From positions 27,957,504-28,021,503 of the forward strand of contig JABAKD010000025.1 of assembly GCA_012845835.1 (NCBI GenBank): DNA of 64,000 bases. Reading direction: 5' to 3'. Below are positions 12,701 through 36,830 of this stretch, piece by piece; within the stretch, counting starts at the first letter, position 1, and every line of letters begins with the position of its first letter. The notes under the pieces were generated by a model. The model saw nothing but the letters and a program-made list of their open reading frames with translations. It searched no databases and was not told the origin of the DNA. This DNA comes from Undaria pinnatifida (taxonomy: Eukaryota; Sar; Phaeophyceae; Laminariales; Alariaceae). The position numbers and the translations under genes are program-made.

Positions 12701-15700
12701 TGGGGTACATATAATTTAAAGAGTATATCAACCAAATGCCGGAAGCTTTCACAGAAGCTTTCGTGGCAGTAATTTTCTTTCCAGAAGCTATCGCGGAAGC
12801 TTCCATGGAATTTAATTTTGAAAGCTTCCGTGGAAGCAAATTATTATTTATTATTTCTAATTTATTATTTACTTCCACGAAAGCTTCCGTGAGAGCTTCC
12901 GTGGAAGCAAATTTACTTCCACGAAAGCTTCCGTGAGAGCTTCCGTAGAAGCAAATTTACCCCCACGAAAGCTTCCGTGAAAGCTGCCGTGAAATCGTGG
13001 AAGCAAATTTAATTCCACGAAAGCTTCCGTGAGAGCTTTCGTGAGAGCTTTCGTAATAAAGCTTCCGTGGAAGCAACTTCACTTCGACGAAAACTTCCGT
13101 GAAAGCTTCCGTGAAAGCTTCCGTGGAAGTTTCTGTGGAAGTAAATTCCGTGGAAGCTTTCACGGAAGCTTCCGCGGAAGTATATTCCGGGGACGAATCC
13201 ACGAAAAACTTTTCCGTGGAAGTAACTTCCACGGAAGCTTCCACCGAAGCTATCATGAACTTCCACCTAAAATACAGATAGTGCAGGTGGCCCGGTATAT
13301 ACACTTCGTACAAACAACGAAGACACCAACGCCATGAACACACAACACTAACACCAACACCAACACCAACACATTCACGACCAAAACATCACGACCAACA
13401 CATCACGACCAACACATCACGACCAACACATCACACAACCAACACAACCACCAACAACAACAAAACCAACAACAATAACAACAACAAAAGGAGCAACAAC
13501 AGCAACAACAGCAAGAACAAGAACAAGGACAACAACAGCAACAGCAACAGCAGCAACAACAACAACAGGAACAACAACTACACTACAGCTGTTGTGCTTG
13601 CCTACCACCACATGTACTCGAACTTTACGGTTCTGTTTCTGGAGTAAAACTGTTGTCCAACTCGTGTCGTCTACATATGGTTTGGGGCTAAACGAGGCCT
13701 CCTGCCACGATGAGCAGGAGGTTCCCGCACCCAGGGTAAAACATCATCTCCGCATCGACCTGGCCGACGCGGGTACCGCAGAGGGTGAATAATTACTATA
13801 CACCGGGCGCAAAAAACGCAATAAAAACGCTAACGTACCCAGAACTCCATCCACGTTGTATTGCAAGGGAAAATTACTTGGAATTAGTGCGGTTTAACTT
13901 TTGCAGTGCCAAAAAGGTTGAGGGCTACTGGCAATGGGTTAACCGGTAACCCACCCGAACTAACCTTGTACCACCCTACCCCTTGAAACAGCAGGAGGTT
14001 TTATATATCGTAGAAGGCGCACATGGACAGGCGAATCAAGTATACGAGGTCGGAATTTTCAAATTGCAAAGCAAAGCGGTTGGAATTTTTGGGAACCTAG
14101 GCAGAGCATGTATCAGGCTTATTAATATTAAATAGCTGGTACATATGGCTGGACAACCTCAAACTCGTATCACATTTTCAAGTAGCCCAGTGCACGATAG
14201 TACGGCCGGCATGACCTCAGGGCAGAATGGCTTGGTCTGATTTTCGCTCTCTTCTTTCTACACCTGGTACATCTACAAACATCTATCATCTATCATCTAT
14301 ATTTAGTACTCTGTACGTCGTAGTGGATTTTGGTAAAGGTGCGGTGAACGCGTTGTGCTCTCCCGTCCGTGCGGGTGTCCTACATTATTGTGTTCATCAC
14401 CATGGATGGAACTAACCCAACCCTAACCCTAACCCTGACCCGTACAAAATACCGGTCGGAGTGCTCCCTAATGACGTGACTGGGGTGAAATGGCTGGAAA
14501 GCACACACAATAATAATAATAATGTGTATCACCGCTCCAGCTCCGTGCCCTCGTTTCACGTAGTCATCCATGTCGACAATTGCTTCGAACCAACCTTGGG
14601 ATTGAGTCCCGGTTGGTATCAAGATTGATTCGGCCTCAACGATTCTCACGATAAAAGAAGTCGGTCACAGAGACGGCCTCAGGGTTGGGTGCCATATAAA
14701 ACCCCACATGTTCGCCAGTAATAGTCTTCAGTGTGCTCAATGTTGACGACAAATAAGAAATTGAGCCCCAACGCCTAACCTAATTGGTGTTCCTTGTTGT
14801 TTAATAGCACGGGCCTTCTTTATACGTAGTCGTAGTGAGCACTGGTAACCTTACGAATAGCACCTTGTTTTGGAGGCTATTGTTGAGGTACGGCCTTCAA
14901 AGGCCTGCAATTATTTGATTTGATAGGTAATTGGTCGTTTTCGTATGATACGAAGTATGTATGTGGCGTTATCTATTAGGGGTAGTCAGGAACTGAAACC
15001 GAGGCATGCACCTCGACTCTCAGTCGCTATCCGGGGCTCTGTGGAAATAATAAAGCTGCTTCTCTACTACGGCTAAGAAAGTGAGTACTCACCGAGGTCC
15101 TGCTCAATAGGCAGACCTGCAGGGGACACTCTGTTTCCCCACACGACTCTCAAGACTGTGAGATTGGCTGACTCTAAGTCGCCGTACAAGCTGTTGCAGT
15201 GGTGCCAACTAACTGCCACCTATCCGCCTGTTTGTTGTTTGGGTTTCCTTGTCGGTAGGGAGACGTATGTTATCATAACGTTAACAGGTGCCCGCGCACC
15301 CGGGGGGAACCTTTAGGCTCGCTTGACTTTATTATTCTAACAATAGCCGATTACCGCCAGTTCACTACGCAACAGTTTGGTAGCATCGCCACCCGCAGCT
15401 ATACCCTTACTAGGCAGCCGTGATGCCCAGCCAACTCACAGCCTTGCAATGAGGCATTTTAGCACATCTTGCAATGAGGTGTCTTCGCCTCATTATTACG
15501 AGGTATGGGGGAATCTATAGCCTCATTTTCAATTGTTTCGAATAGCCGCATCTTCGATCCCCTTTCCAGTTCTGGATGTTTTGTTGACATCCTTTGATTG
15601 CCATGTGATCTGCATCCACGACTAATCAGGGTGGTCTAAAAGTGCTCCGGTCGCCCCGGTGGCATATCAGGTTATCCTCGAGCCTGGTATAGGTTAGTTT

Positions 15701-18346
15701 CGTGAGTTCGAGCCCCGCCGAGTGCGTACTCGTGTAAATTCGTTTGGACTTTTTCTTGTGCATAAACCGACTCGCGGAAAGCGCGAGAGCGTGGGGTAAC
15801 ACTTAATGAAAAATCGACGAGCAGTGGAATTGCTGAACCCTATGCGCGATAAAAATTGAAGGCAAGAACCGTGGGGGAGAAGGGACGACACCTGTAACCA
15901 CGGCTTGTCCAGAATCTGGAAAGTACGAGTGTGAGAAAAAAAAAAAAAATGTGATGGAGTGCCCTCCCTAGAAGGATAGTTTTAGATTCGAAGTGAAACC
16001 ATGTCATGGTCGAGGTGAAACCACGCAATATTAGATGTCACACTCACGTCAAGGCCATCATAGATGGGCGATAATGATGTAGGTGACGTTGATGGAACAA
16101 GCAAGACGCCCCTCATCTCATTACCCTGCACTATCGTGCACTACCATGCCCTACCCTGCGTAGCCCTGATATGCCCGTGTTTTAGCATTCTCTTTGGGGA
16201 AATAATGCATTGGTAAGCTTTGAGCCTAGCCAGCGAGCCATGAGAAGAGACTACCAAAGACACCGAAACCCATGAGGGGCGCGCTTCCCAATACCGACCA
16301 ACCACGCATCCCCCACTCGGAGTACTGCTGTCACACTTGCGTCTGATGTGCGTATGCGTAGTGATGGGTGTACTAGACACTACGTGCAAATTTTAATATA
16401 TACGTGGTAGTCTTTGCTGGGTGGCAAGCGGTTCAGTTTTTCCAGGCGCGAGTAGTGAGACGTATGCATTAGTATGGACCTGGCACATCATAGGCTAACC
16501 GGTCGCCCCGGTGGCGTATCAGGTTATCCTCGAGCCTGGTATAGGTCAGTTTCGTGAGTTCGAGCCCCGCCGAGCGCATACTGGTATGAATTCGTCGGGA
16601 TTTTTTCTTGTGCACAAATTGACTCGCGGAAAGCGTGAGAACGTGAGTTAGCAACACTCGATGAAAAATCGACGAGCAGTGGGATTGCTGAACCCTATGC
16701 GCGATTAAAATGGAAGGCAAGAACCGGGGGGGAGAAGGGACGACACCTGTGCCCACGGCTTGTCGGCTTGTCCAGAAGCTGGAAAATAGAAGTGTGAAGA
16801 AAAAAAAAAAATGGCTGACTCCCGATTTCACTATTTTATAACTAATTTTCAAGGACGTCAGCCGTGAGTTTGACGAATTTCAGGTCAATACTCATCTTTG
16901 CAAGCTGCGTTGTTGGTACTCGTAATGTACTATGATGTGTGAGCGAGTTTTTATTGGGAGGTGTCTTATTTTTTGTCGACTATAATGGTAAGTATTGGTA
17001 TTTATACTTTAGGTAGGACCTAGGTGGGGAATTTTGAGCTAGGTAAAGCATCACATCTATTTTATAAATGTATTACTGTAGTTTCTACTATAATAATATT
17101 GCTTTATCTTATGTATGGTAGGCGGTTTATTTTGTTTTTCTCACCCCGGGGCTTTAATATCGGGAAGAGTACGAATACAGAATATTATAAGTAATCTATA
17201 TGTTGCTCTTAATACAGCATTCAAGAATTAAAGTCATCTACTCCCACCCCCAAAAGGATTAAAACTCTGTGGGACACGAACCCACGGGTAACCCGGTCCA
17301 AATTGATACGCTGTTACTCTAATATTTGAATACATGTATATATTTTCAGGACATCATCAGGTGTGAGTTCGACGAATTTTGAATCTGCTCCCTGATACTT
17401 TTACTATGCTACGTATGTGGGTGAAATGTTTTTGGGGAGGGGTTCTTTTCTTTTATAAACAAATGTTTTTCTCTATTTATATGTTTCTGGCGGAGGCATG
17501 AATTGCGTCAGCTGTGATATATGCGTGCACCACCTTTGGTTTGTTAGTGTTTTTTCACTGTGGTATTCCTCCACTCCAGAGTGACTGACCTGTCCCGTGA
17601 GCACGGACTTGATTATACGAGAACAACCTGGTGGACGCGAGCAAGCAAGCACACGAAGAATCAAATGGACGCAGCCCTCGTATCGAGGGCTCCACGTACG
17701 TACTTGTACGTCTACAAGAGGCCAAAGCCTCGGTAAACGAAAACTAAGGGAAAATATGAGAAAAATACGAGACCTTTCATGTACTACAGTAGTGCTGTAC
17801 TGCTGTATACTCACTCACCCCTTGGCATGATGGTGTTTGGAAAGCTGCTGCAAATAGCAGCAGCAGCTGCAGCAGCACAGCAGCGTACAGCAGCAAGTGC
17901 CTCGCTTCGTATGCTACCCATGATCGTCTCAGTACTCACCAGACACTGTGATCCCAAGTCGTGTCATCCTGCTCCAGCCCTGGATACGCCATCACATGGC
18001 GGTCCACCACCATCGTCTCCGGCTCCTGCAGCAGCGCCTGAGCGGCGAACGCTTGCGCTTGCAGAACGCTTTCTTGCACCCCACCAAAAATCTCCGTAAT
18101 GAAACTTGATTTAGCAGAAGCCAGCCTCAAGATGTTCTCCTCCTCGAGCTTGATCATAGCGTCTTCGGTTTCGTCACCCCACTCGGGTACTGCTTTCCTC
18201 GTCAAGAACACTTGCATCAGAAGGATCAGCATCACCCCGGCGAACACCGCGGACAGGACGGAGCATGTAAGCTTCCTCGCCAGGCCTTTCTTGCTGTCGG
18301 TCCGGCCTTCGCTCGGTTGCGAGCTCGCCCCCCCCCCAGCTTCCAT
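604..18346 (-). CDS. Gene A: divergent paralogue of gene B, 5' part (3' end outside window)
   Basis: Exons on the minus strand: 18346-17940, 5428-5182, 3584-2991, 1988-1797 and 792-604. They total 1629 nt (543 codons) and all join in phase. Order and content match gene B: TM1, Cache, TM2, HAMP-like, first TPR-like helix. The TPR/vWA exons should lie left of base 1, since 1-603 has no match to gene B exon 6. Intron 1 would be 12.5 kb and full of repeats. It is possible that exon 1 and exons 2-5 belong to different family members, but the phase and the TrpPhe junction fit. Pairing with gene B suggests one inverted duplication. Confidence 0.65.
793..1796. other. Gene A intron 4, with a short MSFDEI-type repeat fragment
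   Basis: No gene is seen. At 1608-1640 a plus-strand ATGAGTTTCGATGAAAT matches the conserved start found in the dispersed 330-bp repeat, but without that repeat's usual upstream sequence. Confidence 0.4.
1797..1988 (-). CDS. Gene A exon 4 (TM2, HAMP-like)
   Basis: 64 codons, the same length as in gene B. Starts IFASTGLQIGKVVV after AAAG, then a membrane helix (IVMAVALLLIGCFVAG) and VTEPVNQLVDVLQTLNRMD, ending at donor CAG-GTGCCG. The donor is weak at positions +3 to +6. Confidence 0.8.
1989..2990. other. Gene A intron 3
   Basis: No gene is seen. It includes a poly-G run at 2191-2200 and, at about 2660-2960, repeated short motifs related to TATCGAAGT/TCGTATC. Confidence 0.4.
2991..3584 (-). 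CDS. Gene A exon 3 (Cache core)
   Basis: 198 codons in phase 0 from acceptor CTAAACAG (ECDDRTTEY) to donor GAG-GTGAGC. Contains YDPRCRPWYQDAVADGN, FTNPYADV, VAAPVFN and GVVALDLDF. The open frame extends past both ends, but similarity to gene B stops at the stated splice sites. Confidence 0.9.
3585..4680. repeat. Gene A intron 2 with repeat D and a TIR-like motif
   Basis: 4100-4275 is a copy of repeat D, also present inverted at 59995-60190 and in part at 42240-42320 and 61020-61135. At 4447-4472 the motif TCATCCCACGGTAGGGGTT appears. Its inverted match is at 4982-4998, so a SINE lies between two arms of an older inverted-repeat element. Confidence 0.5.
4681..4980 (-). mobile_element. tRNA-derived SINE, copy 1
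   Basis: Full-length minus-strand copy. The tRNA-like head is at the right end (Pol III A box and B box resembling TGGCGTATCAGG and GTTCGAGCC; here the B box reads ATTCGAAC on the plus strand). The body contains a short CGACGAGCAGTG block. The 3' end gives a T run at 4681-4688, the reverse of an A tail. Confidence 0.75.
4981..5181. repeat. Inverted-repeat arm and TIR-like end
   Basis: CCCTACCGTGGGATGGCTC at about 4983-5001 is the inverted partner of 4447-4472. TATCGTAGCACATGC at about 5088 resembles the TATCGTAGCACGCGTC element end at 35740, 41108 and 61000. Confidence 0.45.
5182..5428 (-). CDS. Gene A exon 2 (Cache)
   Basis: Acceptor CGGTTCCAG. The first G completes Trp, giving W-FINADGVGLEE, followed by LLNRSSLMDVPFRGLQ and a VYLASL strand. 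Donor GTG-GTAAGC. The equivalent gene B exon is 250 nt. Confidence 0.85.
5429..9090. other. Gene A intron 1, right-hand part: old dispersed repeats, no gene
   Basis: No supported gene. 7400-7680 is a copy of dispersed repeat H, also at 16845-17130 and 17340-17480. 7670-7790 and 7950-8075 are a direct repeat containing GTCAGGGTTGTTGGTACT. 8395-8470 resembles 26225-26310. 8930-9060 is purine-rich. Open frames such as 5912-6361 and 8137-8598 show no recognisable domains. Confidence 0.4.
9095..9380. repeat. Decayed tandem repeat, about 100 bp per unit
   Basis: Three degenerate units share CCACAGCTACGATATGTCCC, TTGGTCCTG and GGTGCGACACGCTC. Spacing is about 95-110 bp. Confidence 0.55.
9400..10900. 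repeat. Degenerate repeat-rich region
   Basis: Phrases such as GGAGTGCTTTTACGCGCGTTGAGCA, TTCGTGGGACATTAA and CTTTGAGCG recur with changes at about 100-350-bp intervals. 10325-10540 is a copy of repeat I, shared with 23210-23450 and containing the palindrome ACTCGCGCGAGT. No gene is seen. Confidence 0.45.
10901..11925. other. Unique-looking intronic DNA, no gene seen
   Basis: Only short frames without recognisable motifs. Nothing structured was found before the satellite that starts near 11930. Confidence 0.3.
11930..12560. repeat. Palindromic 12-mer satellite, block 1
   Basis: Variants of a roughly 12-bp unit centred on GAAGCTTCC with arms CCGTG/CACGG; the ideal form CCGTGGAAGCTTCCACGG is its own reverse complement. 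Both strands therefore stay open in several frames, reading EAST, GSFH or RKLP repeats, which I do not call genes. A 130-bp higher-order unit is visible: the stretch starting at 12231 recurs at 12361. Confidence 0.85.
12735..13265. repeat. Palindromic 12-mer satellite, block 2
   Basis: Same GAAGCTTCC-based unit as block 1, separated from it by about 175 bp of other sequence. Higher-order units containing GCAAATTTACTTCCACGAAA recur at 12908, 12951 and 13005. Confidence 0.85.
13340..13590. repeat. Minisatellite and CAA/CAG-type trinucleotide array
   Basis: CCAACACCAACA repeats, then a 14-bp CACGACCAACACAT unit repeated about four times (13376-13430), then AAC/AAG/CAG triplets to about 13585. 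Confidence 0.8.
13591..14410. other. Intronic DNA, no gene seen
   Basis: Short open frames only (13592-13792, 14227-14415), without recognisable motifs. Confidence 0.3.
14413..14560 (+). repeat. Repeat F, copy 1, starting with telomere-like CCCTAA units
   Basis: CCAACCCTAACCCTAACCC is followed by GTACAAAATACCGGTCG, then GTGACTGGGGTGAAATGG and an (AAT)n run. The same order occurs at 20917, 56567 and, reversed, at 44815. Confidence 0.7.
14561..15646. other. Intronic DNA, no gene seen
   Basis: No conserved frame. Short related phrases (GCAATGAGGCATTTT, GCAATGAGGTGTCTT) near 15446-15495 suggest a small local duplication. Confidence 0.3.
15647..15949 (+). mobile_element. tRNA-derived SINE, copy 2
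   Basis: Starts CCGGTCGCCCCGGTGGCATAT, with A box TGGCATATCAGG and B box GAGTTCGAGCCCC 46 bp apart. The conserved body ends in a 15-bp A tail at 15935-15949. Confidence 0.8.
16340..16498 (+). repeat. Repeat C, left half, interrupted by SINE copy 3
   Basis: Matches 22870-23010 (TGCGTATGCGTAGTGAT, TGGACCTGGCACATC). The continuation of repeat C resumes at 16812 as ATGGCTGACTCCCGATTTCAC, directly after the SINE tail. Confidence 0.65.
16499..16811 (+). mobile_element. tRNA-derived SINE, copy 3
   Basis: Full length. A box TGGCGTATCAGG at 16512-16523, B box GTTCGAGCC at 16558-16566, A tail at 16800-16811. It contains a small duplication of CGGCTTGTC. Flanks GGCTAA and GGCTGA suggest a short target duplication. 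Confidence 0.8.
16845..17480 (+). repeat. Repeat H, two adjacent copies
   Basis: 16845-17130 matches 7400-7680 (TTCGACGAATTTCAGGTCAA, TCTATTTTATAAA, TTACTGTAGTTTC). 17340-17480 repeats its first half. Confidence 0.55.
17481..17630 (+). repeat. Repeat C, copy with right half
   Basis: TTTCTGGCGGAGGCATGAAT through GAGCACGGACTTGATTAT and GAGAACAAC. Same as 23030-23180 and, inverted, 58684-58856. Confidence 0.7.
17631..17939. other. Start of gene A intron 1, with a CAG-rich run
   Basis: GCAGCAGCAGCTGCAGCAGC-type repeats lie at 17845-17890, just downstream of the gene A exon 1 donor. No gene is seen. Confidence 0.4.
17940..18346 (-). CDS. Gene A exon 1 (TM1)
   Basis: ATG at 18346, then a Gly/Ser-rich N-terminus, KKGLARKLTCSVLSAVFAG and a hydrophobic helix, ending TTWDHSVW at donor GTGAGT. 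About half its residues match gene B exon 1. The membrane helix has diverged (MLILLMQVFL against LILLIQVTL) and the donor is conserved. Confidence 0.85.
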
Positions 18347-19190
18347 CGGGGTTGGCTACTAATAATAATAGTCTCGTCCGAACCTCGATCTCTATACCAC
18401 CACGTACTCTGCGGTGTACAGGTATGTAGAGCTATCTATAAATATGTACCGGGTAGGTACGGAACAGCAATTTGCTCTATTAACAGCGACCCCCACACAA
18501 CATGAGTAGAGGCCGTTCCGCCTTTTCCCGAGCTAAACGTCGTAGGACGCAATGCGCAATGCGCAGGAGATTGCGATGGGCGTAACGCGCCCACGGTGGG
18601 TGAAGCCGCTAGGCAACCTGATCGCTGTTGCCGCGCTGCGAACGTACAGACTGCCAAATACTAGTCCAAGATTGGGAACCTTCCCAGGCAACTTACGTCA
18701 CCAAGATGCTTTTTTTTCGTTTTCCTCAGCGAGTTTTTTGCCAGAGGTGCAGAAATCGTGGAACGTGGAGCTCTCTAAGCTCTGACCATCATCATCAGAG
18801 CATGTCAGAGCGTCGAAAACGTGACAACACTCAAAACGCCCGGAAATCTGCCGCTTTTCTTGGTATCCACCCAAGGAATTTTCTGAATTTCAAGAAAATT
18901 TAAACTGCGTGATTGTTTTTTCTTTTGCGGACGGACGGGAGACAGACGTGGGAGACACCACATGCGACACAGCAGCATATACACCGCGAACAACAACGAC
19001 AACCTCCGCCAATCTCATCGACATCCTTTTTTTACACGTCACACATCACACTTGTCTGAGCAATCCATTTGTCGTGTACATCTACCTGTCTGTGTGCTTA
19101 CTCGTACTACTGCTGCTCTGCCAGCCACTCCCAACGCTTCCGGTGCCTTTTCGGCATCGACTCTAACTGTACGTTGTAAGCGCGACCGCG
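18347..19190. promoter_or_regulatory. Shared divergent 5' region of genes A and B
   Basis: 844 bp separate the two start codons, so both promoters and 5' leaders must lie here unless upstream exons exist. It holds a short (AAT)n run at 18358 and a pyrimidine-rich stretch near 19070-19160. The part from about 19070 is repeated upstream of exon C. No clear core promoter motif was identified. Confidence 0.5.
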
Positions 19191-33400
<14,210 letters not shown>

Positions 33401-35680
33401 TGATGTGCGACTTGTAACAAGGACGGGCTCGGACGCCTACCATAGCTGCACACCACCGCCAACTAGCCGTTACAGGCTCGGAGTGAAGCTCGGTTCGCGC
33501 TGCCTGTGGAACTTGTTTACGGCGGACGGAAAAGCATGGCAGTGTACAGCAGTGTATATATGAGGTGGTAGTAGGGTATTTTCAGTTGCCCCGATCATGG
33601 TGATGATATTCGCAAGTGGCTGGAGTTGCAGCATAGTTTGTCGTCAATACCCACTTACGTGATGGGTAGTGGAGCCGGTCTGTTGGTGTGCTCAGTTCTT
33701 GACCCTTTTTTGTGTAATGGTCGAGTTTTTGTTCATGCCTTTGCTGGCTCCGGCTGTGTGTTTTGGTTCTCCGTGTGGCTTAGGATTGGGATGAATCAAT
33801 TGTGAAGAAGTGGGTTGCAGGTGCAAGAACTAATATCTACCAGGTACATCGCAACACGAATTAAGGCTAGAGTGAGGGTTCGATAATGTCAAAACTTTGG
33901 GGACGACAGACTCGGTATGTGATCAGTAACAGTATATTGGCGAAAGGGGCATCGAAATGTTTTTGAAGATTGAAGTTTTTTTTTTATGTACGTACCGTTG
34001 GGCATCGTACCAAAATATATTTACTATTTCCCAGGTTATGCAACTCTTAGAACTCCGCTAGACCGACATTGCGTCCTTTTTCAATGGAGACCCTAAAAAA
34101 ACTCGTATTGTACAAGGTTCCCCTTCGGGATGGGGTTGACCTGATAACCCTAGCCGTTGCAAGTCGAAGAAGGGGGAACACAGGCGTTCCAATTACATGT
34201 ATGAGCTATTGCTTTTTTGTTGTTGCTGCTAGAAATGGTTCGTTTTCCTGGTATGAGGTCCAATGATGTGTGTTCACTGCTGTTGTTCACTGGCGGTGAA
34301 GATTTTATCGTCGTGGTTCGATCCGCTCCCGCTGCTTTGCACCAACCACACTCAGTCAGTTCCTCCGATTATTGGCCCGCCGTCTTGTTTGTTTTTTTGT
34401 AGGGTTATTGGCCGGTCAGCATTCCCTTTGTCAGCAAGTAGTAGTATACCTGGCAGTTGTATGTCAGAAATACGCGTCATCAGCTGCTTTTCAGCATCAG
34501 TTTTGTGCGGTATGTCTTCCGTAGGTATAACCACGACCTGGCGACCAGAAGGAACGATATCCCCTTCGCGCCTTGCTTTGGAATCTGTCCGTAGTAATGG
34601 TGAATCAATTCTGCGAGAACGAATCGGCATGTGCTGATACCTTTCAATTGTCGGCTTAGCGGCCTTGATTATCTTATGACTTGTTATGGCGGAGTATTGG
34701 TCTGAGTCATTATTTCGTTAGTCAGTGATCTGATGAAAGTTTCCCGAATCTTCAGTGTAGATTCGATTCGGGAAGTTGTAAAAAAATCACGCTGAATGGA
34801 AAGAAACGATATATCCCTTTTGCGCAATAGATTGGGAATCTGACGGTAGAGGATTAAACATTCCGACCGACCAACTAGGCATGTGCTAGGCGCGCCCCTT
34901 CTGTTGTTAGCATATACTTGACGCGCTCTTTCGACAAGAGGCTCCTCGTTTTCTATTAATGTTTGTGGTAGATTTGTTCCGTCTGTCGGCATTTCTCTAG
35001 TCAGTTCATAGGCTACTTGTCCGTCATCAGTGTACTTAAAAAGTAAAAGCTGCTTTGCAGTTTCGGTTGTGTACAATATTTTGTCGTTGGTACTATATGA
35101 CAGATGAATCTGGCGGTAGAAGACAAAGCATTCTGAAGTTAACCGACTCGGGATGTGCTTGACCCGTTGCTCCGACTATTGGCTCACTGGCGGTAAATTT
35201 GTTTTGCATACTTCTTGGGTTTGCCGTCATTCCTATAGTAAGCCTTCTTACGGTTATCCGTCAACGGTAGTACGAGTGTGCGTAGATAGCTGCTTTCAGC
35301 ATAAGTTCGTGCGTTTTGTTTTAGTCGTAGGCAGATTTCACCCTTCTCGGTAAACCAAAAGTACGTAGTGTAGCCCCGTCGTCGGTAATGCTTAAGAAGC
35401 TCGAAATCTGACCCGTACGTCAACTCGTTCGCCGTCTAAGTTGAACGTACCCAGTCTAGTCTATGTTAGCCCAAACTAACTGTTAACGTTTGATGGTTGT
35501 TCAGACCTATGCTACGATGGAGGTAGCAATAGCTTTTCGTCTGAAATGGTTTCTGAATGACCGGGCTCCTGAACCCCAAATCGCCGGAAATAGGTGCCAT
35601 TTTGTTTTGCGTGATTCTCGTTGTGTACCCAGGCCATTTTTTATCCGGTAGCAGTTCTATTTTCTTCAAATCAGTTTTTG
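33401..35680. other. Downstream of gene B, with degenerate minus-strand frames
   Basis: 33401-34060 shows nothing clear. On the minus strand 35423-35184, 35076-34684 and 34630-34352 are open and share local phrases (AKQLL, AEKQL; AGCTGCTTTTCAG-type DNA at about 34480, 35048 and 35287). This suggests a decayed protein built of diverged repeats, or a tandem noncoding repeat. The function is unknown. 35490-35755 is also found at 60740-61015. Confidence 0.35.
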
Positions 35681-36399
35681 GGAGAGGTCTTGAGCTCCCA
35701 AATTGAGGGGTAGTATTAGAAAAAAAAGTGGTGCACCTCTATCGTAGCACGCGTCTTCAGGTTTTTGCAACGTTAATGCCGTAAGTGCGGGGCATCGATT
35801 CGCCGATGTTCTCGGTCGCTAAGTGTAGCAGGACATCGCAAAACGGCGAGAGGATACCGCTCCACGTCAACGAAAAAAAAAATGTGGCTGCTACAGCTTG
35901 ATACCTGGAAAGACTACTGTGCGACGTAATACATAAATAGCTGTCAGTGACATAGAAAGAATGATCCGTGATTGCATGGTCCATGGCATGTTTTATTGTT
36001 CCTTGTCAGAGAGTCAATAAATACCGCAACCATCACCATCGTCAACGTGGGGGAAATCGGGCACTCGCTTTTCCTTTTCCACGCCAGGAGTGCGCGGGTG
36101 TTGCCTGTACCCGATAGTAGCGCCTTTGGTCGTTCGCCATATCCCAGCCGGGGAAGCATGTGTCATTCCGCGCGCGATCGTTTGACCTTGGACGTCAAAT
36201 ACAGTATGTCAATACTATCCTATCTCTCAACTGGCGACCCGAGAGTGGTATTGCCTTCATGTTGGATTATCCTCCACGCCATGAACCACGCTGAAGAAGC
36301 CTGCCTGGGGATGGCCGCTCCTTGGTTTGCTGAAGTGTATAATGTACAACGTATTAAGCTACGGTAACAAACGGTAGTTTTTGCTCGAGGCTCTAGTAG

Positions 36400-36830
36400 G
36401 TTTTGCGTCGAAACGATGACTTGTCGCGAAGGGCCGCCGTATCGAGCTCGCAACAAGGAACTCCCCCACGCAAAAGCAGTACATACGTCTAAAACGATAA
36501 GGGGAGAGAGTGGGGATAAGCGCAACGGGCGTAGCGCCGATTAAGTGAACGGATTAACAAGTTTACTACAGTAGCACAAGGTTTCTTCGCTGAAGCGCAT
36601 CGCTCAAAACGATGCCGTCGAGTTGTCATGAAGAGCTTCCGCATTGAGCTCGCAACGAGAAACTCCCCCACCTGCTCCCACGCAAAAGAAGTGCATAGTC
36701 TAATACGTTAAAAGGGAGAGCGGGTATAAGCCCGACTTCCTAGCGACGATTAAGCTAAAGGGCTGACAAGTCTACTACAGTAGCACAGGTTTTCTGGGCT
36801 GACGCGCAACGCTTAAAATGGTACTTGTAG
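36400..36830. repeat. Tandem duplication, about 215 bp
   Basis: Both units carry GAGCTCGCAAC, ACTCCCCCAC, GGGAGAG, CTACTACAGTAGCACA and GCTGA-CGCA in the same order. Confidence 0.6.

Noticed and set aside
14420-14440. Chromosome end at the CCCTAA repeats
   Set aside because: Only two to three units are present, both sides continue into other DNA, and the same arrangement recurs in dispersed copies.
15647-15730. A tRNA gene in the SINE heads
   Set aside because: A and B boxes are present, but the arms do not close into a cloverleaf, and every copy continues into a shared 300-bp body with an A tail.
18430-18445. TATAAATA as the core promoter of gene B or A
   Set aside because: It is 750 bp from the gene B start, in the wrong orientation for gene A, and lacks other support.
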